In this document: positions 6,379 through 11,466 of the stretch, in pieces | How positions within the stretch are numbered: position 1 is the stretch's first letter | How the letters are laid out: the number at the start of each line of letters is the position of its first letter | The notes under the pieces: generated by a model | What the model was told of the DNA's origin: nothing | What the model saw: only the letters and a program-made list of their open reading frames with translations | The model's database searches: none | Position numbers and translations under genes: made by a program | NCBI GenBank assembly: GCA_023480605.1 | Contig: JAMCWS010000225.1 | Coordinates: 1-11,466, forward strand | Direction of reading: 5' to 3' | From: a bacterium | GTDB taxonomy: Bacteria > Sumerlaeota > Sumerlaeia > MVZB01 | Length of the DNA: 11,466 nucleotides

Positions 6379-6820
6379 CGCTCAATTTCCTGATATCGAC
6401 TTCATCCTGATCCGATCCGCGTTGCTTTTTCAACCAAATAAGATCTTCGCGCCGCACCACGCGTACCTTACCTTCCTCCCAAGGCTGTTCAATAGCCTGA
6501 TCAACGATCGCATCGCATCGTTCGTTTTGGCCGATCAGGAGGTCGATGATAAGGTAATCCTCCCCGGAATATCTGAAAAATTGCCGCATAACCATGGGAA
6601 TCGCGGGAAAGGATACCGGGACCGCCGATTCGATGTAGTCGGCTCCCCTAAACGCGCCTATCATCGTGTTCACGTCACCCGAATGGACCAGCAGGTCAAT
6701 ATCGCACGCAAAACGAGGCTGGTCGTAGAAAGCTAGAGCGAGGCCGCCAACGACCGCGAATTGAACCTCGGCTTTTTGAAACTCGGTGACTACATGGCAG
6801 AATTCATCGTAGAGATTCAC
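6341..6820 (-). CDS. AbiEii-like nucleotidyltransferase (pol-beta fold), toxin-like
   Basis: The 159-residue protein has the minimal nucleotidyltransferase layout: VVGGLALAFY (Gly25-Gly26) after a short helix, then FACDIDLLV (Asp40 and Asp42, metal ligands), a third acidic residue Asp93 in IIDLLIG, and a C-terminal REDLIWLKKQRGSDQDEVDIRKL that matches the EDL-x-x-LK helix of AbiEii/DUF6036-type proteins. Members transfer NMP to protein or tRNA and often act as toxins with a small partner; the target here is unknown. The frame is open from TTG 6847, but GTG 6820 (MNLYDEF) is preferred because GGGAGA lies about 10 bases upstream. Sampled lines are 45-50% GC (6481-6540: 30 of 60; 6541-6600: 27 of 60) against about 70% in topA, suggesting transfer. 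It starts 57 bp after hslV and overlaps the micro-ORF. Confidence 0.78.
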   Translation of the reverse strand: MNLYDEFCHVVTEFQKAEVQFAVVGGLALAFYDQPRFACDIDLLVHSGDVNTMIGAFRGADYIESAVPVSFPAIPMVMRQFFRYSGEDYLIIDLLIGQNERCDAIVDQAIEQPWEEGKVRVVRREDLIWLKKQRGSDQDEVDIRKLSDDKTRNGHSPSQ

Positions 6821-6877
6821 GCGAAACCGTCTCCCGTCAAGGGTCAATCGCGGGTGGCACGTGGCCGAAGGATTTGC

Positions 6878-7426
6878 TTACAACTTTTCGATCAGGAAAT
6901 TCGTGTTGGTGAAAATGCAGATCGAGGCGGCGATCTCGAGGCTGCGGCGGGTGACGGCTTCGGCGGTGAGGTCGTCGCGGTCCATCAAGGCCTTGGCGGC
7001 CGCCAGGGCGAAGCCCCCCCCCGAGCCGATGGCGATGGCCCCTTCGTCGGGCTCGAGCACGTCGCCATTGCCCGACAGCAGCAACGTCGAATCGCGGTCG
7101 GCGGCGATGAGAAACGCCTCCAGGCGGCGCAGGTAGCGGTCGGTGCGCCAGTCCTTGGCCAGTTCGACGGCGGCGCGGGTCAGGTTGCCGCCGTGCTCTT
7201 GGAGCTTGCCCTCGAGTTTCTCGAAAAGCGTCATGGCGTCGGCGGTGGCGCCGGCGAAGCCCGCCAGCACACGCCCCTCGTGCAGGCGGCGGACCTTTTT
7301 GGCCGTGGCCTTGAGGATCATGTTGTTCATGGTCACCTGGCCGTCGCCCCCGACGCAAACTTGCCCCCCTTTGCGCACCGCCAGGATGGTCGTGCCGTAA
7401 AAAACGTCGGGGCGGTGGTCGATCAT
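6878..7426 (-). CDS. hslV: ATP-dependent protease proteolytic subunit HslV
   Basis: HslV (ClpQ) forms the dodecameric peptidase core that works with the HslU unfoldase in the cytoplasm. The 182-residue precursor has an 11-residue propeptide ending in Gly; autocleavage before Thr12 in GTTILAVRKGG exposes the N-terminal threonine nucleophile. Numbered from Thr12 as 1, Asp17 (GGDGQ) and Lys33 (AKKVRRL) fall exactly where expected, and VLAGFAGATADAMTLFE, ELAKDWRTDRYLRRLEA, SGNGDV, AIGSGGGFA and FTNTNF are all conserved. ATG 7426 has AAGG about 12 bases upstream; an alternative ATG at 7453 has none. hslU is not adjacent: the next gene is the nucleotidyltransferase. Near-neighbours topA and hslV recall the topA-trmFO-xerC-hslV-hslU order known from Firmicutes, without the middle genes. 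Confidence 0.96.
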   Translation of the reverse strand: MIDHRPDVFYGTTILAVRKGGQVCVGGDGQVTMNNMILKATAKKVRRLHEGRVLAGFAGATADAMTLFEKLEGKLQEHGGNLTRAAVELAKDWRTDRYLRRLEAFLIAADRDSTLLLSGNGDVLEPDEGAIAIGSGGGFALAAAKALMDRDDLTAEAVTRRSLEIAASICIFTNTNFLIEKL

Positions 7427-7483
7427 GGTCGGATTACCTTGGAGCAATATCATTGCCGTTAAGAATCGTTTCTCTTGACCGGC

Positions 7484-7514
7484 AGTATACGAATCCGAAA
7501 CCGATTCATGTCAA
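7484..7514 (-). promoter_or_regulatory. Candidate hslV promoter with palindromic spacer
   Basis: On the minus strand a perfect TTGACA (7509-7514) is followed by TATACT (7484-7489), with a 19-base spacer, longer than ideal. The spacer holds the near-palindrome GAATCCGAAACCGATTC (7491-7507; outer GAATC/GATTC arms perfect), which could be an operator. The promoter would free hslV from topA/DUF433 transcription. The start would lie about 50 bases before ATG 7426. Confidence 0.45.
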
Positions 7515-7520
7515 ACGTTA

Positions 7521-7766
7521 TCAATGCACCGGCCGACAGTCAGGGGTGTAAGGTATGTCAATTTCCTCAACGCGCCAGGCCGCGTAGGCGAGGGCTTGGC
7601 GGATATCTTCCTGCCCCAAGTAAGGATAGAGCTTGAGAATATCGTCGAGCGTGTGGCCGGCGGCGACCAGGCCAATCACCGTTCCCACCGTCACCCGCAT
7701 GCCGCGGATACAGGATTTCCCGCCCATTACTTCGGGATCGAACGTAATCCGATCGAGTGTTTTCAT
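7521..7766 (-). CDS. DUF433-family protein (antitoxin-type), orphan
   Basis: The 81-residue protein matches the DUF433 family: ITFDPEVMGGKSCIRGMRVTVGTVI (residues 7-31) followed by the winged-helix-like AAGHTLDDILKLYPYLGQEDIRQALAYAAW (35-64). DUF433 proteins are small DNA-binding-like proteins usually encoded just upstream of a PIN-like DUF5615 toxin and serve as its antitoxin. Here the next gene is hslV and the 94-bp gap holds no toxin ORF, so it appears orphaned. The frame is open to 7817, but ATG 7766 (MKTLDRITFD) is the normal family start, with a weak GAAGA upstream. It follows topA by 108 bp on the same strand. Confidence 0.88.
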   Translation of the reverse strand: MKTLDRITFDPEVMGGKSCIRGMRVTVGTVIGLVAAGHTLDDILKLYPYLGQEDIRQALAYAAWRVEEIDIPYTPDCRPVH

Positions 7767-7836
7767 GGGTCGATCTTCAAAAGTGAAAAGTCTACCACCC
7801 ATGGCCCACAATCGCAAGCTGGCACGTCGGATATTC

Positions 7837-7860
7837 GATCACGATCACGATCACGATCAC
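7837..7860. repeat. GATCAC tandem repeat, 4 perfect copies
   Basis: Four perfect GATCAC units (equally CGATCA from 7836) lie 14 bases past the topA stop, before the DUF433 gene. Each unit carries a GATC, giving four GATC sites at 6-bp spacing. It is not in either real reading frame. It may be a slippage-prone simple repeat or a methylation/protein-binding cluster. Confidence 0.85.
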
Positions 7861-7874
7861 GAAGAAAGCCTGCT

Positions 7875-10415
7875 TTACTTCGTCTCCCCGGCCTCCCCCA
7901 CCGCCGCGTGAGCGTATTGGCATTCCTTGTCCTCGCCGCACAGCACCCGCTTTTTTTCGCCCTCGCCGATGAAGAAGTGGGCCTTGTTGCAGACTTTGCA
8001 ATGCTCGCGGTAGGGGCGCTCGAAGACGCTGAAGCGGCAGTCGGGGTAGCGGTTGCACGAGTAGAAGGTCGCCCCGCGCGCCGAGCGGCGTTCGACCAGT
8101 TCGCCGTCGCAGCCGGGCCGGCCGCAGGGCACGCCGATAGCGTAGGGCATGGTCGTCTTGCACTCGGGGTAGGCCGAGCAGGCCAGGAAGCGGCCGCGCC
8201 GGCCGTTTTTGACGATCATGTCGGCGCCGCAGGCCGGGCACTTTTTGTCGGTCGTTTCCTGGGGGGCGATCGTGATGTTGCCGGATTCGTCCTCGACGAT
8301 CGGCTTGGTGTTGCGGCAGGCGGGGAAGGCCGAGCAGGCCAGGAACTTGCCGTTGCGGCCCCAGCGCACCACCATCGGGCTGCCGCACTTGTCGCAGACA
8401 TGCTCGGTCGGCACGATCTCCGATTTGATGTTGCGCATCGTCGCCGCCGCCTCTTCGAGGCGCTGGGCGAAAGGCGTGTAGAAGTTGCGCAGCAATTCCA
8501 CCCAGTCCACCGTGCCGTCCTCGACCCGGTCGAGTTGGTCCTCCATCATCGCCGTGAACCTGACATCCATGATGTGCGGGAAGCTCTCGGTCAGCAGGTC
8601 GGTGATGATAAAGCCCAGGTCCGTCGGGCGGAAAGTGCCCGATTCCTTGTTGGCGTATTCCTTCTCCTGGATCACCGAGATGATCGACGCGTAGGTCGAG
8701 GGGCGGCCGATGCCCTGCTTTTCGAGTTCCTTGATCAGGCCGGCCTCGGTGAAGCGCGGCGGCGGCTGCGTGAAGTGCTGCAGACCGCCCAGATGAGTGA
8801 CGTCGAGGCGCTGGCCTATTTCGAGGCGCGGCAACGGCTCGTCCTCGTCGAGCAGGAGCGGCTCGGCCCCCTCGGCGTCGCTCTCGGATTTGCCGGCCTC
8901 GTCCTTGGCTTCCTGGTAGACGCGCAGATAGCCGTCGAAACGCGTCACCGAACCGTTGGCCGCAAACAGGTATGCGGCCCCGCCGGCCGCGACCGGAATC
9001 TCGACGCGCGTCCGCTCGATCTTCGCGTCGTTCATCTGACAGGCCACGGCCCGCCGCCAGATGAGCGTGTAGAGGCTGAGAAGCGGCGGTTCCAGGAATG
9101 AGGCGACGCGCTCGGGAGTCAGGCGGATGTCTGTCGGCCGGATCGCCTCGTGGGCATCCTGGGCGTTCTTGCGGGTGGTGTATTGGCGCGCCTGGCCGGG
9201 CAGGTAGTCCGGGCCGAAGCTTTCGCCTATATAACCGCGGATGGCGCCCAGGGCCTCGTCGGCCAGGCGCGTCGAGTCGGTGCGCATGTATGTAATGAGG
9301 CCGACCATGCCATCTTCGCCCAACTCGATGCCTTCGTAAAGCCGCTGGGCGAGGGCCATGGTGCGTGCGGCCGGCATGCGCAGCTTGCGGGAGGCCTCCT
9401 GCTGGAGCGTGCTGGTGATGAACGGGGCGAAGGGGCGCTTGGCCACTTCGCGCCGGATGATGTTGCCGACAGCGAAGGGCTGACCCTTGACGGCGTCGAG
9501 GATGGCGTCGGCGGCGGACTGGTTGCCGATCTCGGCCTTTTGGTCGTTGATTTTCACCAGGCGGATGACGAACGGCGGCGGCACGTCGGCCTGCGCCTGG
9601 CCCTCGATGGTCCAGTATTCCTGTGACTGGAAGAGGCGGATTTCACGCTCGCGGTCGCAGATGATGCGCACGGCCACCGACTGCACGCGTCCGGCCGATA
9701 GGCCCCGGCGCACCTTGCGCCACAGCAGGGGGCTCAGTTTGTAACCCACCAGCCGGTCGAGCACGCGCCGGGCCTGCTGGGCATTGAACAGGTTGGGATT
9801 GATGGCGCGGGGATTCTGAATCGCCCGCTGCACGGCCGATTTCGTAATCTCGTTGAAGGTCGCCCGGTAAACCTCGGGGTTGACCTCCTTGAGCCACTGG
9901 GCGATGTGGTAGGCGATGGCCTCGCCCTCGCGGTCGGGGTCGGGAGCCAGGTAAACCGAGCGGGCCTGGCGCGCCTGACGCCGCATGGCGTCCAGGATCG
10001 CCTTCTTGCCCTTAATGACCACATATTCGGGTTTGAAGTCGTTCTCGACATCGACACCCAACTTGGTCGCCGGCAGGTCGATAACGTGTCCGACCGAGGC
10101 GACCACCTTAAAGTCCTTGCCCAGGTAGCGCTCGATCGTGCGCGCCTTAGCGGGCGATTCAACGATGATCAGGTGTTTGCCGTCGGCCGACCCCTCGTCG
10201 GGCTTGTGCATGGGTCGGGCGGCCGAACGCCCGGCGCCTCCCCTGGCGGACCGAGCGGCCGAAGCCGTCTTGCGGGGGGCGGCGCTTTTGCGGGGCGATG
10301 CGGATTTCTTCGACGCCGCGGCGGTCTTGCGGTGTGCGGCGCCCTTGGCGGGGCCGGCGGCCTCGGGCCGCGCCGACGCGTCGGCCTTCATATGCTCGGG
10401 AGCGGATTTTGCCAT
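7875..10415 (-). CDS. topA: DNA topoisomerase I
   Basis: TopA relaxes negative supercoils by transient single-strand cleavage. The 846-residue product shows the TOPRIM domain (HLIIVESPAKARTIERYLG at 81-99; DPDREGEAIAYH with Asp159, Asp161, Glu163), the catalytic Tyr376 in GLITYMRTDSTRL, NAQDAHEAIRPTD (417-429), and GIGRPSTYASII (568-579). Four C-terminal Cys4 zinc-ribbon modules follow: Cys674/677/694/700, 726/729/746/752, 764/769/787/793 and 806/809/826/832. The first 78 residues are an extra low-complexity Ala/Lys/Arg/Ser/Pro tail with KSA-PRK-TA repeats, resembling histone-H1-like basic tails and probably binding DNA nonspecifically (inference). The frame is open to ATG 10499, but ATG 10415 (MAKSAPEH) is preferred; its Shine-Dalgarno is weak (CGAG). 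A 15-codon ORF ends 11 bases before it. Divergent from the ftsB-like gene. Confidence 0.97.
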   Translation of the reverse strand: MAKSAPEHMKADASARPEAAGPAKGAAHRKTAAASKKSASPRKSAAPRKTASAARSARGGAGRSAARPMHKPDEGSADGKHLIIVESPAKARTIERYLGKDFKVVASVGHVIDLPATKLGVDVENDFKPEYVVIKGKKAILDAMRRQARQARSVYLAPDPDREGEAIAYHIAQWLKEVNPEVYRATFNEITKSAVQRAIQNPRAINPNLFNAQQARRVLDRLVGYKLSPLLWRKVRRGLSAGRVQSVAVRIICDREREIRLFQSQEYWTIEGQAQADVPPPFVIRLVKINDQKAEIGNQSAADAILDAVKGQPFAVGNIIRREVAKRPFAPFITSTLQQEASRKLRMPAARTMALAQRLYEGIELGEDGMVGLITYMRTDSTRLADEALGAIRGYIGESFGPDYLPGQARQYTTRKNAQDAHEAIRPTDIRLTPERVASFLEPPLLSLYTLIWRRAVACQMNDAKIERTRVEIPVAAGGAAYLFAANGSVTRFDGYLRVYQEAKDEAGKSESDAEGAEPLLLDEDEPLPRLEIGQRLDVTHLGGLQHFTQPPPRFTEAGLIKELEKQGIGRPSTYASIISVIQEKEYANKESGTFRPTDLGFIITDLLTESFPHIMDVRFTAMMEDQLDRVEDGTVDWVELLRNFYTPFAQRLEEAAATMRNIKSEIVPTEHVCDKCGSPMVVRWGRNGKFLACSAFPACRNTKPIVEDESGNITIAPQETTDKKCPACGADMIVKNGRRGRFLACSAYPECKTTMPYAIGVPCGRPGCDGELVERRSARGATFYSCNRYPDCRFSVFERPYREHCKVCNKAHFFIGEGEKKRVLCGEDKECQYAHAAVGEAGETK

Positions 10416-10426
10416 GATCTCGTTCT

Positions 10427-10474
10427 TTATCCGACAATCGGCCGTTGACCCGAAGGCCCGCGGCGGAGGGACAT
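10427..10474 (-). CDS. Possible 15-residue leader peptide upstream of topA
   Basis: ATG 10474 is preceded by GGGAGA with ideal spacing (GGGAG at 10481-10485, 6 bases from the ATG), clearly better than the site of topA itself. The ORF reads MSLRRGPSGQRPIVG and stops 11 bases before the topA ATG, in a different frame. Translation of it could couple or modulate topA initiation (inference). The same bases are in frame for a longer TopA start at 10499, so the strong site could be coincidental. No runs of one amino acid that would suggest attenuation are seen. Confidence 0.3.
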   Translation of the reverse strand: MSLRRGPSGQRPIVG

Positions 10475-10729
10475 GAATATCTCCCGCGGAGGGTCGCATT
10501 CACTTCCGCCGGAGAATCCCCTTCTTCCCATCAATGGACTGTGGCCGGGCAAGGTGTCAAGTGCATTCTTCATGGGAAAAACGGCATGACGTGTGGATTG
10601 TTGATATTTCATGGCTTACCGAATCGGCGGTGCATGTCGGAGCGATGCGGGAACCGGCGCGGCAGGGGGCGAGGGACGGTTTTCGCGTAAAAATCAATGG
10701 CGTCCGCGCCGGCCCTGGGGCATAATACC

Positions 10730-10746
10730 CTCAACAAAGGGTTGAG
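10730..10746. repeat. Short inverted repeat upstream of the ftsB-like gene
   Basis: CTCAAC (10730-10735) and GTTGAG (10741-10746) form a perfect 6-bp inverted repeat with a 5-base centre, 50 bases before GTG 10797 and just after the CATAAT element. It could be an operator, a leader hairpin or chance. Confidence 0.35.
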
Positions 10747-10796
10747 ATTCCGAGACCTTTATCCCGCTGTTCAGCGCCCCGTTCGGAGTTGGATCC

Positions 10797-11255
10797 GTGC
10801 TCAAGCTGCTCAACCTTGTCCTGGTTTGTTGCCGTCCGGCCGCCCTGGTCAAGTGGGCGGTCTATTTGCTCGTGGTCGCCGCCATCTGGATTTATTTCAA
10901 TCGCGCCACATTGCAGGCCTATTTCGCCGCGCGCGAACGTTACAATGCGTATCGTGCCGAAGTGGCAGCCCAGGAAAAACAACAAGCCCGCCTCAACGCT
11001 GAACTGAAGGCCCTCAAAGCCGGTGGTTTTCCAGCCGAAAAGGCCATCCGCGAGCGGCTTTTCATGGTTCGCCCGGGTGAGAAGATCATCTTCGTGGATC
11101 CCCCCGGCGGTAAAGCGGGTTCCGATGCCGCCGGCCACCACGCCGGCGCCGCCGAAAGCAAAACGACCGATGCCGCCCCGCCGAACGTCCCCCCATCGGC
11201 GCCCGATCCTTCCCTTCGTTCCCGCGCCACCCCAACCACCGCCGGCGATGAATGA
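10797..11255 (+). CDS. Septum formation initiator, FtsB/DivIC family
   Basis: FtsB/DivIC proteins are bitopic divisome components that join FtsL and FtsQ (DivIB) and help activate septal peptidoglycan synthesis. The 152-residue protein has a short cytoplasmic N-terminus, one membrane span (WAVYLLVVAAIWIYF, residues 20-34), a coiled coil (about 45-76, ARERYNAYRAEVAAQEKQQA onward) and the family's closing motif KAIRERLFMVRPGEKIIFV (82-100). A Pro/Ala/Thr-rich, probably disordered periplasmic tail of about 50 residues follows and is longer than in E. coli FtsB (about 103 residues in total). The start is GTG 10797, with GGAG (10785-10788) 8 bases upstream; no ATG suits. It lies 116 bp before trpF on the same strand. 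Whether it is FtsB or DivIC by orthology cannot be told here. Confidence 0.85.
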   Translation: MLKLLNLVLVCCRPAALVKWAVYLLVVAAIWIYFNRATLQAYFAARERYNAYRAEVAAQEKQQARLNAELKALKAGGFPAEKAIRERLFMVRPGEKIIFVDPPGGKAGSDAAGHHAGAAESKTTDAAPPNVPPSAPDPSLRSRATPTTAGDE

Positions 11256-11371
11256 ACCTTGTCATTTCCCCGCGGACTATTCTTAAATGGTTAGGGGCAT
11301 CCGCCCGGATATGAGATGGGCAACCGAAACACCCCGTTGGAAACGACGGATAGGAAGTTTTAACCGACCCG

Positions 11372-11466
11372 ATGCCATCGACTTCCGCCACGCTGGTCAA
11401 GATCTGCGGGATCACGCGCCTCGAGGATGGTATGGCGGCGTTGGAGGCTGGCGCCGACTGGCTTGG
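11372..11466 (+). CDS. trpF: Phosphoribosylanthranilate isomerase, 5' fragment
   Basis: The first 31 codons read MPSTSATLVKICGITRLEDG and then MAALEAGADWLG, cut by the window edge. KICGIT (residues 10-15) with the catalytic cysteine (Cys12), followed by a GAD-x-LG strand, is the N-terminal signature of TrpF, the TIM-barrel enzyme that isomerises N-(5-phosphoribosyl)anthranilate in tryptophan synthesis. ATG 11372 has AGGAAG about 14 bases upstream, rather far, so translation initiation may be weak. No other trp gene is visible. The 116-bp gap after the ftsB-like gene shows no clear promoter or terminator. Confidence 0.9.
   Translation, partial: MPSTSATLVKICGITRLEDGMAALEAGADWL

Larger units (their letters stand above)
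10416..10796. other. Divergent intergenic region between topA and the ftsB-like gene
   Basis: These 381 bases contain no gene of normal length that I can support. On the topA side there is the 15-codon leader ORF and a perfect TTGACA at about 10549-10554 (minus strand), but without a recognisable -10 17 bases on. On the ftsB side CATAAT (10721-10726) is a plausible -10 without a good -35. A 6-bp inverted repeat follows it. Promoters for both genes should lie here, but I cannot place them with confidence. Confidence 0.5.

Noticed and set aside
7524..9101. Plus-strand ORF of 525 codons opposite DUF433 and topA
   Set aside because: It crosses the antisense of two unrelated genes and has no recognisable domain. 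It is a shadow frame.
11259..11287. TTGTCA with CTTAAA 17 bases later as a trpF promoter
   Set aside because: The -10 matches at only three of six positions; too weak to call.
11311..11371. Possible trp leader peptide or attenuator before trpF
   Set aside because: The small frames starting at 11311 and 11316 have no tandem Trp codons, and there is no paired hairpin set with a T-tract.

Overview
The window comes from a GC-rich bacterial chromosome. Sampled 60-base lines of topA are about 70% GC. No rRNA, tRNA, transposase, phage or CRISPR feature was found. Taxonomy cannot be fixed from this content. The gene mix (Gfo/Idh/MocA oxidoreductase, DUF433 protein, nucleotidyltransferase, HslV, TopA with four zinc-ribbon modules) and the GGGAC(C/T)TATG-like intergenic repeats would suit an uncultivated Planctomycetes/Verrucomicrobia/Sumerlaeota/Hydrogenedentota-like genome. 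That is a loose inference. The left edge looks like a contig end.

Left block (1-3758, minus strand): a polytopic membrane protein resembling the N-terminal half of fused membrane/spermidine-synthase-like proteins, an MFS transporter, and proA (proline biosynthesis). The first 54 bases of the window are an exact inverted copy of part of proA. They replace the continuation of the membrane-protein gene, so the left end is either a chimeric assembly junction or a very recent inverted duplication.

Middle block: two good back-to-back sigma70-type promoters lie between proA (minus) and a dedA-family flippase gene (plus). A 39-codon single-membrane-span ORF follows dedA. A hairpin then separates these plus-strand genes from a convergent Gfo/Idh/MocA oxidoreductase whose usual EKP motif is replaced by E-C-T.

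Right-centre block (minus strand, in order of transcription): a possible 15-codon leader, topA, an orphan DUF433 antitoxin-type gene, hslV (no hslU beside it), a small AbiEii-like nucleotidyltransferase, and an overlapping 32-residue micro-ORF. topA and hslV are housekeeping genes that are near neighbours in many bacteria. Here hslU is missing from its usual place and AT-richer, toxin-antitoxin-like genes sit around hslV. The nucleotidyltransferase plus overlapping micro-ORF is the most system-like part of the window.

Right edge (plus strand): divergent from topA across about 380 bases, an FtsB/DivIC-family division protein and the first 31 codons of trpF (tryptophan biosynthesis).
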